Shown here piece after piece: positions 36,401 through 47,585 of a stretch of 64,000 bases of DNA. A model generated the notes under the pieces. That model was not told the origin of the DNA. It saw only the letters and a program-made list of their open reading frames with translations, and did not search any database. The translations under genes and the position numbers were made by a program. Numbering within the stretch: position 1 is the first letter of the stretch; the number at the start of each line of letters is the position of its first letter. Origin of the DNA: Reclinomonas americana ATCC 50394 (Eukaryota > Jakobida > Jakobea > Jakobida); assembly GCA_048213135.1 (NCBI GenBank), contig PS015014.1, positions 60,973 through 124,972 of the forward strand, in the 5' to 3' direction.

Positions 36401-39400
36401 CAGTCGCTGGTGACAGCGATTCGGATGCCGATTCGCCTCTGGAGCTGACGACGGCGCTTGGTGTGAAGACGATGCAACTGCTCCTCAAATCGCCCAACCT
36501 GCACTTGCCGCTGTCGGTGAGAGTCCCGTTCCGCGATTCGTCGCGCTAGCCTCGCAGCGTCTCACATTATGTGTACGCAATAGCTGCTGGAGAAGCTGTT
36601 GGAGACGCTGCCGCGGTCAGACAGTGTGGTGGCAGCGCGGTGGATGCGTGTGGCCATTCAGATGTTCAATCGGTGGAGCGAGTTCGACCACGAGTCGTTG
36701 ACATCGCGAGCGCACAAGGAGCGCATCCTGGAGGTGAGCTGCTGCACACCCACAGCTGCATTGTCGGCTGTCTCCACTTGGTATCGCTGAATCGTGAGTG
36801 CAGCTTCTGGAGACCATTCCCAAGAATCTCGTGGAGGAGGTGCAAGGCGAGGGCTCAGTGAGCATCATGATGCCGAACGAGGACAGCATCACATGCCGTG
36901 GCGTCGAACCCATTGTGGTCGCGTCAGCCATGGAGACAGTGCTGGTAAGTTTGCGAGTGAGAGCGAGACCACGGAGATGCTTCGTCGTCATGTGCTCACG
37001 TTCTGTAGATTGGAATGCGCACTGTTCGACTGGACGAGTCGGGTGTGGGACGTGATATTCCGGTGCCAGACTTTTTGTCGGCCAAGCGTGGCGACTTTGT
37101 GGTGTTGGACGATCCGTTTGATGAAGCCAACGGACCGGGCCGCCCTGTTCCTGGTGGCTTTGGTGCCCAGCCGGCGTTTGGTGGTGGTTTCGGCGGTGGC
37201 GGCGGCGGCTTTGGCGCGTCCTCATTCTCGTTCGGCTCGACAGCTCCCGCATATGGCTTTGGTGCCGCTGCAGGTGGCTTTGGTGGCTTTGGAGGCGCGT
37301 CGAGCTTTGGTGGCGCCGTCAGCAGCTCGAGCGCCAGTGGATCGTCTCGTCGACCCACCGTGGAAGATGAAGATGACGATGTTCCGCTTCCCGAGGACGA
37401 CGACGACGCGCCCTTCTTTGGCCCGGAACTGCCAACGGCCGCCGATTCCGCGCAGTCGCCCACCGGGGGTGCGGGTGCTGCAGCCGCCGGCGCCTCTGCC
37501 AGTGGTTCCAGCGGAAGCGGCGCTGCAGATGCAGCAAAGACCACAATGTCGAGCTTCACGCCTGAGCAACTGAAAAGTGCGTGCACGTGTGGGGTGGGTG
37601 AATAGCGTGTGACAAAGCGAGTCATGCTAACATTGTGTGCGCCTTGTGCAGTCCTGGCGGATCATCGCAAGGGCAAGGCTCTCAGCGCACTCGTTACGCT
37701 CTGGCCGTCGCAAAAGCGCGCACAGTTCACCAAGGACAACAAGGTACGATTGGCGAACACGTTGCATGCATGCATCATATGTGTTCTTAGCCAACCCTGT
37801 GTGCGTTTCTTTGCAGTTCTGGTTGATGAACACGTACGAGAACACCCTGGCTATCACCGACACAGTTGTCAGTTGCGCCACCACTCCTGCACCGATTTGT
37901 TCCCTTGCGTGTGTGGTGTGTGCACTCACTGCGCATTTTCTCGACAGATGGTGGCAAGTGGTACTTTGAGTGCGAGGTCAAGCTCGGCCAAAACACCAAC
38001 GTCTTCATCGGCGTTGTCCGCTCCAATTTCACGTTTGTGGTGCGTTCGTTGATCATGTGCGATGCAGTGACGGTATTTCGAGTCTTGCAAGCTTCCCTCA
38101 CTCTCTGTCTGCTTGACAGAATGGCGTGCAACTGGGCTGCGACAACGCCGGCGCCTCCTGGGCCATGGCGATTCCGGGCAACCAGCTGCGCCACGGCAAT
38201 GTGCTCACCAGCAGCTTTGCCTACGATTGGTCTGTGTTGTTGGTTACTTGCTTTGGGGATTCAGTGCCCGACGCACTNNNNNNNNNNNNNNNNNNNNNNN
38301 NNNNNNNNNNNNNNNNNNNNNNNNNNNNNNNNNNNNNNNNNNNNNNNNNNNNNNNNNNNNNNNNNNNNNNNNNNNNNNNNNNNNNNNNNNNNNNNNNNNN
38401 NNNNNNNNNNNNNNNNNNNNNNNNNNNNNNNNNNNNNNNNNNNNNNNNNNNNNNNNNNNNNNNNNNNNNNNNNNNNNNNNNNNNNNNNNNNNNNNNNNNN
38501 NNNNNNNNNNNNNNNNNNNNNNNNNNNNNNNNNNNNNNNNNNNNNNNNNNNNNNNNNNNNNNNNNNNNNNNNNNNNNNNNNNNNNNNNNNNNNNNNNNNN
38601 NNNNNNNNNNNNNNNNNNNNNNNNNNNNNNNNNNNNNNNNNNNNNNNNNNNNNNNNNNNNNNNNNNNNNNNNNNNNNNNNNNNNNNNNNNNNNNNNNNNN
38701 NNNNNNNNNNNNNNNNNNNNNNNNNNNNNNNNNNNNNNNNNNNNNNNNNNNNNNNNNNNNNNNNNNNNNNNNNNNNNNNNNNNNNNNNNNNNNNNNNNNN
38801 NNNNNNNNNNNNNNNNNNNNNNNNNNNNNNNNNNNNNNNNNNNNNNNNNNNNNNNNNNNNNNNNNNNNNNNNNNNNNNNNNNNNNNNNNNNNNNNNNNNN
38901 NNNNNNNNNNNNNNNNNNNNNNNNNNNNNNNNNNNNNNNNNNNNNNNNNNNNNNNNNNNNNNNNNNNNNNNNNNNNNNNNNNNNNNNNNNNNNNNNNNNN
39001 NNNNNNNNNNNNNNNNNNNNNNNNNNNNNNNNNNNNNNNNNNNNNNNNNNNNNNNNNNNNNNNNNNNNNNNNNNNNNNNNNNNNNNNNNNNNNNNNNNNN
39101 NNNNNNNNNNNNGACCTTGTTCTGGTGCAGGTACAAGCAAGAGAGCACCGTGGTCGGCTTTGTCCTCGACTGCGAGAAGAAGACTCTCAAGTTCTCGTTG
39201 AATGGCTCATTTGCCGACGGTGCCACGATCGAAGAACTGGATTCGAAGAAGGGTTTCCATGTCGCCATCTCCGGCAACGGAACCACATCGTGCCAATTCA
39301 ACTTTGGACGACAGCCGTTCAAGTTGCGCACACGCTCACACAACTCGTTCACTGCGTGTCTCTTTCCCATATCTTACTTGCCCGCGCGCGCGCGCGCGCC

Positions 39401-42400
39401 ACAGGTTCGCCATCCCACGCGGCTGCCTGCCACTGGAGAGCGAGCACCTGTCTCGTTGCGTCCNNNNNNNNNNNNNNNNNNNNGCGGTAAACGCTCATGC
39501 ATGTGCGTTGCCTCTCTCACGCGCAGCGGCGTGCTACAGAGGTGCGAACCTGGGTCGACGATGTCATGTCGTGCTACGAGACTCTGTTGGCGGCGCAAAG
39601 CGGCGAGGCGATTTCCGAGGCGTTCATGGACCGCTGTCTCGAGGGCGAAGGCTTGCCGACCGGTGCGTGTGTGCAATGTCTGTGAGACCAGACGCGTGGC
39701 GGACTTGAGTTGACTGATGATGGTCGCAGAGACCACACTCGCCTTGGAGGTTTTGTCGTGCGATGTGCCGACACGTCCGGGCGACAACATGAGTCTGTCG
39801 ACCCTCACGGAGAACGATGGTGTGGCGTACACGTTCCGCAAGGGTCGCAATGTGCACGTCTCGTTCCGCATGGACGAGGACCAGGACTTTTTGCTGACCA
39901 AGATCCGAGTGTCCCCCGGGTATGTTGCTAGCTGTTCAGCGTGCGTTTTGTTTTGTTCACTCGGACTTACCACTGATTGGTACAGTGCGTTCGGCTCCAA
40001 CCTGAGTGGCATGGTGTTTGTCACGGACGGTTTGTGTCGAATGTTGTTGTCATTTGTCGTACTCACCAACTGAATGCGCTTTCTTTATTCCGCTGCAGAG
40101 AAACCGCAATTCGACTCGCTGAGCTGGTGCGATGACTACGAGGAGGAGCGTTTCAAGAGTGCGTGGTGCTCTCTCTTCTTGGTCAAGTAGAGCCTTGCAC
40201 GCCGTGTGCTCATCTGCGGTACAGAGTTCGCCGAGCGTAAGCGCGGCCTTGGCCAGGAGTGGCGCCCTCACGAACCGGTGGCGTACTTTATGTGCAACTC
40301 TGGAGCTGCGCCGACCACCAATGTGGCCGAGGTGCGACGCGGTCGCTACGTGACTATCAGTTGCGGATGCTGTCGCACGAGTTGTGCGAGTCTCTCTGCA
40401 TTCTGACCTGCAATCCACACAGAGTTCATCCAGTCGTCGACTCCGCACGAGATCTCTGTGACGTTTGTGGAATTCACCGGCGTGCCTGGCGTCCATCCGG
40501 TGAGTGTGCACTCATTTTTTTCGCGCCACTGCACTGCATTATCTGCTCATCGCATTGTTTTTTTGCAGTTGGCGCATCTGTACGGACAGCCGTCACTGGC
40601 CACCGAAGCGGACCGACTGCGTCTTGAGCTGAAACGCAACATGGTGTTCGACACCAGTTGGACCAGCGAGCATGACCGCGAATTGGTGGAACTGGTTTGT
40701 GGAGACTGGAAGAGGCGCACTCGTGCGGTGATGGTGGTTAACATTCGACATGCTCATTGCGTCGACAGAGTCAAGTGTGCAGCAAGCGGTGGGGTATCAA
40801 GCCGTCGTCGGTCGACGTGTTCATGTTGAAGCCGACTGCCGAGGATCTGATGCGTTTCTACGCGCTGCGGGTGCGCTCGTTGATGTTCACGTGGTAGTGG
40901 GTGTGTTTTTGCATAACGAATGCTGGCGTGCTGTGCGCAGCGAGTCACCAAAGTGGAGACACTTCGTGCACGCCTCGCCATCATCAAGATGCTGAATCGC
41001 GCCGTCGTTCCGCTGCTGCGCTATTGCACGCTGTTGCCCGATGCGGTGACAGAAGAGGGATCGCTCAGCGCTCGCATCTTTGAGGTCAAGGAGGCGCTGT
41101 ACTTGCACAACAAGACGGCGTTCTGGAATGCCGTGCTGTCGCAGACCACGGAGCGCAACGGTGGTGGTGGCCTGTTCGCTTCGCGCGTGTCCATCAATCG
41201 TGTGAAGGCCACGCTGGCTCGCACTGGTTGGTGGTGTGTCAGTGCGTGCCGTGAAAGACTGTCTCATTTGCTGATCGCACGTGCAATGCAGAGCCTGCCA
41301 AGGATCCGGATGGCGCCAAGTCTATCTTTGGACAGTTGTACGCCTCTGTGCACCTGATGGCCCCGCGCCAGCTGCGACACAATCGCCAGTTGTGGAATGT
41401 GGAGTTTGTCGGGTGCGGTGTTGGTCCTCTCACTTCTTCTCCATGTATTCGACTGTTCCTCACCCCTGCCATTCCACGCTCGCAGCGAGGGGTCCATCGA
41501 TGCTGGGTTCGTTGTTTTTCTCACTCTTGTGCTGTTGCTGCAAGCTTTGCTTGATCCTCATGGCTGTTGCGTATTGCCTGACACATTACTCAGTGGACCT
41601 TACCGTGAGGTATGTCATCACGTGCAAGTGTTGTGGGACGGGGGCTAACAATTGACTTGTCGTTTCACAGTCGATTACGCTGGCTTGTGCCGATCTCATG
41701 TCGTCGGCCACCCCGCTGTTTATCAAATCGCCCAACGGTCGTCACGGGCTCGGCATCAACCGGTGAGTCGCGTGGAGAGGGAGAAAGAGAGGAGGAGGAG
41801 GAGATGATGATGATGACCAAGATCAAGGAGGGCAAGAGAAGGAGGAGTAAGAGGAAGAGAAGAAGGTATTATTTGTGTGCTGACGTGCATGCGCCGCAGT
41901 GAGAAATTCATTCCGAATCCGAGTGCGACGTCGTCGTTGCACCTCGACATGTATCGTGTCGTCGGCATGCTGATGGGAGTGTCGCTCCGTTCACGCTTCC
42001 CGCTTGCGTTCGACTTGCCTTCCATTGTGTGGAAGCGACTGGTACGGGCGTGACTGCAATTCGTGGGTGCGTCTCTCACATCCANNNNNNNNNNNNNNNN
42101 NNNNNNNNNNNNNNNNNNNNNNNNNNNNNNNNNNNNNNNNNNNNNNNNNNNNNNNNNNNNNNNNNNNNNNNNNNNNNNNNNNNNNNNNNNNNNNNNNNNN
42201 NNNNNNNNNNNNNNNNNNNNNNNNNNNNNNNNNNNNNNNNNNNNNNNNNNNNNNNNNNNNNNNNNNNNNNNNNNNNNNNNNNNNNNNNNNNNNNNNNNNN
42301 NNNNNNNNNNNNNNNNNNNNNNNNNNNNNNNNNNNNNNNNNNNNNNNNNNNNNNNNNNNNNNNNNNNNNNNNNNNNNNNNNNNNNNNNNNNNNNNNNNNN

Positions 42401-45400
42401 NNNNNNNNNNNNNNNNNNNNNNNNNNNNNNNNNNNNNNNNNNNNNNNNNNNNNNNNNNNNNNNNNNNNNNNNNNNNNNNNNNNNNNNNNNNNNNNNNNNN
42501 NNNNNNNNNNNNNNNNNNNNNNNNNNNNNNNNNNNNNNNNNNNNNNNNNNNNNNNNNNNNNNNNNNNNNNNNNNNNNNNNNNNNNNNNNNNNNNNNNNNN
42601 NNNNNNNNNNNNNNNNNNNNNNNNNNNNNNNNNNNNNNNNNNNNNNNNNNNNNNNNNNNNNNNNNNNNNNNNNNNNNNNNNNNNNNNNNNNNNNNNNNNN
42701 NNNNNNNNNNNNNNNNNNNNNNNNNNNNNNNNNNNNNNNNNNNNNNNNNNNNNNNNNNNNNNNNNNNNNNNNNNNNNNNNNNNNNNNNNNNNNNNNNNNN
42801 NNNNNNNNNNNNNNNNNNNNNNNNNNNNNNNNNNNNNNNNNNNNNNNNNNNNNNNNNNNNNNNNNNNNNNNNNNNNNNNNNNNNNNNNNNNNNNNNNNNN
42901 NNNNCACACACACACTCTATCCACACTTTCTCTTTCACAGTCTTTCTCTCTCTCTCTCTCTCTCGCTGTCATCTCATTCTTGTTTGGTCACTGATACTCT
43001 CGCTCCCCGAAGCATCCTCGGTCTCAGTTGCACACAAGCATACATGCACATACACACTCCCTTTCGTATCTCTCTCTCTCTTTCTCTGTCCCTCCCCCTC
43101 CCTCTCTGTTCTCCCTCCTCTCTCTCTCTCTTACCTGCACTTGCGGGGACGACGCCGAGTAACCCGAGTACTTGGTGTGGCGCTACACAGTCCACTGATA
43201 AGTGACGCGATTAAACACACGCATGTACAGCTACTCGTAATCACACACCTTAAGCGTCGCCACGTCAATGTCGGGCTTGCCACACTGCGGGAGACAGTGA
43301 GTATCAAAATGCAACCCGCCTCGCCTTTAAATGCACGCGCGACACACACGCAACGACGAGCAGCTCCAGCTCGGACCACGAGAAGAGCGACAGCACGCTG
43401 ATGGGAACCACCGACGCCAAACCGTTGCGCATGGCCTTCAATTGCGTCACGCTCTCGTCCAAACGCGTCTGCATCACGAGCTCGACAAACTCGTCGCGTG
43501 TGTCAAACCTGTGCCAGTGTTAACACACGAACATATGCGCGCACATACACACCACAGACGACGCAACGTCACAGGAATGTCCTTGCCGCCCGGCTTCAGT
43601 TCCTTCTCCGTTCCATCACTGCAAAAGCAAAGCAAGATGTGAGTAACACACACACACAACACAAGTTGCGCTGTGCTCTCGCCACACGGCGCACCTGAGC
43701 TGCGTCGAGAATGTCTCGAGGAACACGTCCTACGGCGGCGGTCACACCGTGAGCAGAGTACGCAAAAGTCGCACGGCGATACGCACGTTGCACGCACCTG
43801 GAATACATCACGACCAATCTTCTTCACTTCGTCGAGAGCCTGCACGCAAAGCTTGTCGACAGCTTCCAGATCGGACGGATCGACTGGCAGCGACAGCTGC
43901 GTCACGTGTGAGNNNNNNNNNNNNNNNNNNNNAGAGAGAGAGAGAGGCACAGATCATTTCGGCACGGAGACAGGTCAGGCTGATAGAGGAACTGTTGCAT
44001 ACGCTCCTGCTAATCGCGTGAGCGTGCAGTACTTGTGGCGTGCACTGCAGTCCTTCACCGCCGAGGAGCGCCAGCTGTTCCTTCGTTGCGTCATTTGTGT
44101 TCTGTTCGTGCGTGATACGTTGTTGCTAACAGTGCAGTGCGTGCATCTGCAGGCTTTGTTGCGTTGTAACCAGGAGTACATTATTTCCTCTAAAGAATGG
44201 TCTGACCTCACGAGAATTGTGTGCTGCAGGTGTGGGGTCGCAATCGCCTGCCGCCGAACGACGATTCTGTTGCGTTCCAAGTCGTGCACTTATCGACTGT
44301 GTGTATCTTCTCACTCTGCTCACGACAACTTGTTGGCAGTGTTGCGAACTCTTTGGCAGTGAATATCATGCGGTCTCTGCGCGTGTTGCTCACGCACATT
44401 ATGCAGGGGACTGTCCATTCACCATCAACCGGTTCGGAGGACACGCCAGTGACGAGACTCTACCGGTGAGACTCCCCTTCTCTGTTTGTGTGAGTTTGCT
44501 TGCTTGTGCACAAAGTGCTCACTGTGTTTCTCGTTGCGAATCAGGTGGCCCACACATGCGTTGCGTTCATTTTTTCTGTTTCGCATTGCTCCTTTCGTGG
44601 TTCGGGGACTTACCGTCTCTCCGCCTCTCCTTCCTGCGACACGCACGAGTAGTGTGAGTCAGATGTGCTTGCCGTCTTATGTATTTGTCTCATTGTGCTC
44701 ACGTGTGTTTTTTCGCACAGTGTTGCGTCTTGTCGAGTAGTGCGGTGTTCTTGTGCAGTGAGAGACTGACATCCCGTTTGTGTTTCCGCGGCTCGCTTTT
44801 CGGTGCCTCCATAGCGTTGCGTTTGTTCAGCCCATGCGTGCAATTGTTGTACCTGACAGACTTGGCTGACTCTTTTTTCATACGCACAGTGTTGCGTTGC
44901 GCCACTCTGCGTTTGCATGGCAGGTGTTGTACTCACTGGTTGTTTATTTACATCGCTCGTGCTCGCTCGCTCTTCGCACATGCAGTGTTGCGTCTCTCGT
45001 AATCTGCTTTCTAACTGCCTCGATTGTGTGTCACTCACTTGGTCGTTTCTTGCATGTCCTGCAGCTCGGTTCGGCTGTATTTTGCTGTCTTTGTGCATGC
45101 TGAATATCTGTTGTGATTTTGAGTGCTCACCTGTGCCACCTGCAATTCGCCCGGTTCGATGTGCACAGCTCGGTGAGTGCAGTGTTCTTTTTGAGTCACA
45201 AGATGGTGATTCTGATGCGTTTNNNNNNNNNNNNNNNNNNNNNNNNNCTTGGTGGGGGAACGTGCAGACTTGCCGGAGTACACGTCGCAAGATGTGCTGC
45301 GCGAGCGCATCCTGTTTGGTGTGTGTTCTTGATGTGCAACGTTGTTGTATTTCAAATGCCTTGCTGAAGTTGTTGTTTTTCCAGCCATTGTCAATTGCCA

Positions 45401-45434
45401 GGCTATCGATACCGACTTCAATCCGGAGAGGTGA
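22812..45434 (+). CDS. Giant HECT E3 ubiquitin ligase (LamG-like, UBA, SPRY, FG-rich, HECT)
   Basis: One multi-exon gene, probably over 4000 residues. Order: MGQSLSNAE start (N-myristoylation-like); helical repeats (23232-24120); a basic nuclear-signal-like KKRKRVKKE (about 24775); FG-rich and acidic part (24880-25200); LamG-like domain with FSGPFTVEMWIRARDV (about 25720-26760); helical regions; a module ending WGFKL (29420-29800) repeated as WGFRF (about 35950-36420); UBA-like AMKALEKCGYDTTQAENWL (34740-34885); FGQP repeats (35194-35450); FG-rich and acidic part (37140-37430); SPRY (DGGKWYFECEVKLGQNTNV, 37947-39340, broken by a gap); HECT (about 41390-45434) with active-site Cys in AHTC at 44557-44559 and C-end VNCQAIDTDFNPER. 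The HECT middle lies on the backwards contig 42905-43912. Architecture recalls HECTD4-type ligases; the orthology is a guess, the HECT ligase call is firm. Confidence 0.9.
30171..30307. other. Assembly gap (137 N) in the giant HECT gene
   Basis: N run directly beside a long TG tract, probably within an intron because the flanking sequence 30121-30170 and 30308-30420 is simple repeat and stop-containing. Confidence 0.97.
30346..30411. repeat. (GT)n microsatellite of about 65 bases
   Basis: Uninterrupted GT repeat in an intron of the giant HECT gene. It is the longest of many TG or CA tracts in the window's introns (also near 22960-22981, 47183-47212 and 57130). The sequence just before it holds overlapping short inverted repeats (ccgtacggtacggaacgg). 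Confidence 0.95.
38278..39112. other. Assembly gap (835 N) inside the SPRY domain
   Basis: Removes the middle of the SPRY domain of the HECT gene: exons reading DNAGASWAMAIPGNQLRHGN end before it and STVVGFVLDCEKKTLKFSLN resumes after it. Both sides are on the plus strand and in domain order. Confidence 0.98.
42085..42904. other. Assembly gap (820 N) inside the HECT N-lobe
   Basis: The plus-strand HECT exon ending FDLPSIVWKRL lies just left of it. The contig on its right is in the wrong orientation. Confidence 0.98.
42905..43912 (-). other. Misoriented contig carrying HECT-domain exons of the giant ligase
   Basis: Read on the minus strand, from 43912 down to 42905, this contig contains in order: DPSDLEAVDKLCVQALDEV; DGTEKELKPGGKDIPVT; FDTRDEFVELVMQTRLDES with NGLASVVPISVLSLFSWSEL and ELLV; CGKPDIDVATLK; and RHTKYSGYSASSPQVQ (43135-43182). 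These are consecutive blocks of a HECT domain and exactly fill the hole between FDLPSIVWKRL before the left gap and YLWRALQSFTAEERQLFL at 44030 on the plus strand. N runs bound it on both sides (42085-42904 and 43913-43932). Donors and acceptors fit only the minus strand. The simplest reading is a contig placed backwards in the scaffold. Confidence 0.94.
44154..44158 (+). other. Five-base exon GCTTT in the HECT gene
   Basis: The exon 44030-44084 ends CAG CTG TTC CTT C and is followed by a GTTGCG donor. The next long exon starts at 44230 with GTG TGG GGT CGC. A direct join would be out of frame. The pentanucleotide GCTTT, preceded by tgcag and followed by gttgcg, supplies two missing bases modulo three and gives LFLRFVWGRNRLPP, the invariant HECT motif. 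Confidence 0.75.
44340..44340 (+). other. Candidate single-nucleotide exon (T) in the HECT gene
   Basis: The base T sits between an AG (ttggcag) and a GTTGCG donor. The exon 44230-44268 ends at codon TCT and the exon from 44407 begins in phase 1 (GG GAC TGT CCA), so one base is missing. Adding T gives NDDSWDCPFTINRFGGHASD, with the spacing usual between the RLP and F-x-I motifs of HECT domains. An alternative is a longer exon using a GTATCT donor near 44302, which would add about eleven unexpected residues. Confidence 0.4.
44560..45182 (+). other. 623-base intron with repeated AG-N-GTTGCG elements
   Basis: This intron begins right after the catalytic Cys codon of the HECT domain with GTTGCGTTC. 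It contains AG-T-GTTGCG at 44721, 44890 and 44986 and AG-C-GTTGCG near 44815. The next exon piece (TGTTCTTTTTGA from 45183) is in phase 1 relative to the Cys exon: a direct join stops at TGA, whereas one extra T gives TCLFFLNLPEYTSQ, matching the HECT consensus length. The 25-base gap at 45223-45247 leaves some uncertainty about the following junction. Confidence 0.5.
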
Positions 45435-46242
45435 TTAGTGTTGTGAAGTGTGTGTTTAACTGTGACTTGGCTAACTCTGTTTGTAATACACAGCTCTGCG
45501 TGCGTCGCATCGTGTCACGCACATCTTCTGCGGTGATTGCTTGTTCCTCACATTTTTTTGTTGTTGAATGTTGCTGTACACAGCTGGTATGTTATCGTCC
45601 AAGAGGGTTGGGAAAAGGTGTAAGGTTGGCAATGGTGAGTGTGTGTGACGGTTCTTCTCGTGTGTGCAGGTTGGATGCCGGTGTCGAGGAGTGAGCAGGT
45701 ACAGGTGGACGTTGAATGGGAGGAACACGTGAAAAGATCAACAATGAATGCCATGGTTATACTCTTTGCGACGTGATGGGAGAGGAGATGGTAACAGCTG
45801 TCTTGATGACCAAGTTCAAAACATCACACAAACACTAGTCTTGAGGACAACAAAAGAAACTTCACTGATCCAAATGAGCATCTTCCAGTGATCACCAACA
45901 AGTCTCGTGTGCTTTCCTTCTACAACCAAAACTGTTTAAAGTGTGTTATCGATGTTGAGAATATAGCCCTATTCAGCACACACTGCCACCAGGCCAAGAA
46001 GAAGACTTCGTCAGCAGTGATCGCTAGTTACCGATTGGAAGACGTCCATCGCGGTAACAGCAGGTTTCTTGTGTCACTCACACATCTCACACACCATCGA
46101 CAATGGGCATGACATAGGGAACAACACGTGCAGCAGTCTTCCCCTGCGCACTGATCTGACGTCCTCCTCTGGCAAACCTCATGCAAGAAAGAGAGAAAAA
46201 AGCAAATTTTCGCAGCGTGTCATTTGTTTGTTTGTTTTTGTG
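45435..46242. other. Intergenic region after the HECT gene
   Basis: About 800 bases without a convincing gene. It begins with TG-rich sequence resembling the preceding introns, then becomes more AT-rich (45730-46130) than the rest of the window. Short open frames here have no recognisable motif. It must contain the 3' end of the HECT transcript and the promoter of the small gene at 46243. Confidence 0.6.
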
Positions 46243-46849
46243 ATGGCGGAGGAAGAGCAGTACTTGTTCTCGAAAGAGTACTATGCCAACTTGCTTGCCC
46301 GCATCAAGGCGTTTGCTGAGCGTGCGAGTCGAAAAGTCTATCGGGACCACAAGCGCAGTTCGACTGTGACTGTGTTTCCTGGTGATGACTATGGTGGCGA
46401 ATATGATGATGCGGGAGAGGAAGTGGAGGTGACCGAGGACTCGGTTGGTGGCGATCGTGATCGCGAGGTCGATGGCGGCTATCTCAGTGACTGGGGCGAG
46501 TGTGCCAAGGACTCCGCAGTTACGTCCTGCTCTCACATGCATGTGTGCCTCTCTCTCTTTGTGTGTGTGTGCGTGCGTGCACGAGTGTGTTGGTGGTGGT
46601 GGTGTGTGTGTGTTGGTGGTGGTGGTGGTGGTGTGTTGCAATTGTGTAAAGATATTGGTTGCATTTTTCTGTGAACAGAGGCATCGTGCGGGCATGGCTG
46701 GTCATGAGCTTTTCAAGGTCGCTGCAGTTGCCAGTGCGGTAGCAAGTGTGCTTGATCATGAAGCTCCTTCGAATCCGGATCCACTGCTGGCGCCGCATCC
46801 CGTCGATTTGCCACCAGCGTTGTTGCGTGACTTACTGAAGGCACATTGA
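46243..46849 (+). CDS. Small acidic protein of unknown function
   Basis: Two exons. The first reads MAEEEQYLFSKEYYANLLAR, IKAFAERASRKVYRDHKRSS, then an acidic stretch (DDYGGEYDDAGEEVEVTEDS) and ends about DWGECAKDSA. A GTTACG donor and an intron with TG and GGT repeats follow, and the second exon starts RHRAGMAGHELF and ends LPPALLRDLLKAH. About 155 residues. No family recognised. The first 45 residues look like an amphipathic helix; the tail is Ala- and Pro-rich. The start is the first ATG after an AT-rich leader. The balanced frame and clean splice support a real gene, but the function is unknown. Confidence 0.55.
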
Positions 46850-47180
46850 TCTCACACACACACACTCGATGAGTGTTTCTGCTTGGGCGTGTGTGGTCTG
46901 TCGATCGTGGGCCACTCTTTGCCACGCGCTCGTTGTCGATGTGTACAGGAAAGAAGAGAGATCCCCGAGTCTGACCTGTTTGTTTCTTTCGTGGGAGCGC
47001 CTTCATGTTTCTCCCTCTCTCCCTCTCTGTGCGATATTTTACGCGTGGCGCGCACACACTCACGCACCGCAGAGAGAGAGAGAGAAACAGCGTCGCTCTC
47101 GCGTTGTGTAAGTGTTGTCTCAAAGTGCCAGTTTTCTCTGCTTCTTTCTCTCCGTTTCTCCCACTGTTATTTTGCTCTGC

Positions 47181-47214
<34 letters not shown>

Positions 47215-47585
47215 ACACACATACGCTCAACTTTGCGGAGGAGATCTAGAGTGCGTAGAGCGTGGCAAGTAGCTATCTACGGTGTTGGTGGTCTGATCGA
47301 AGTGTCTAATATTTCCAAATTTGGCAGATCTTTTTGCCGGTATGTTGCATGATTTCTCTCTTCACGCATGCACGCACTCACACGCTGTTCTTCCACATAA
47401 GAGAGAGAATGAAATTGATAGTACACACCACGGTGGATGTGTGTGTGTGTGTGAGTCTCTTTATGGCTCGCGCCAGCTGCGTGTGTGATCGTGTGTTCAT
47501 CTTTACACCGCGATCCTTCGTCGAAGCGACCAATTCATTGAGTTACAGATGCTAACCAGTACTGTGTATCGTGTGTGCGTGCAGG
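46850..47585. other. Intergenic or untranslated region rich in simple repeats
   Basis: No gene recognised. Contains CA and CT tracts (47183-47212 is a CA run), GA-rich pieces and an AG acceptor-like site just before the ATG at 47586, so an untranslated 5' exon of the next gene could lie here. Confidence 0.5.

Noticed and set aside
43131-43950. A separate antisense gene with HECT-like sequence on the minus strand
   Set aside because: It holds only the HECT blocks missing from the plus-strand gene and is bounded by N runs on both sides; a misoriented contig explains it better than a second gene.
45435-46242. A short plus-strand open frame (45888-46112) as a gene
   Set aside because: 74 residues, no motif, no convincing splice partners, in an AT-richer spacer.
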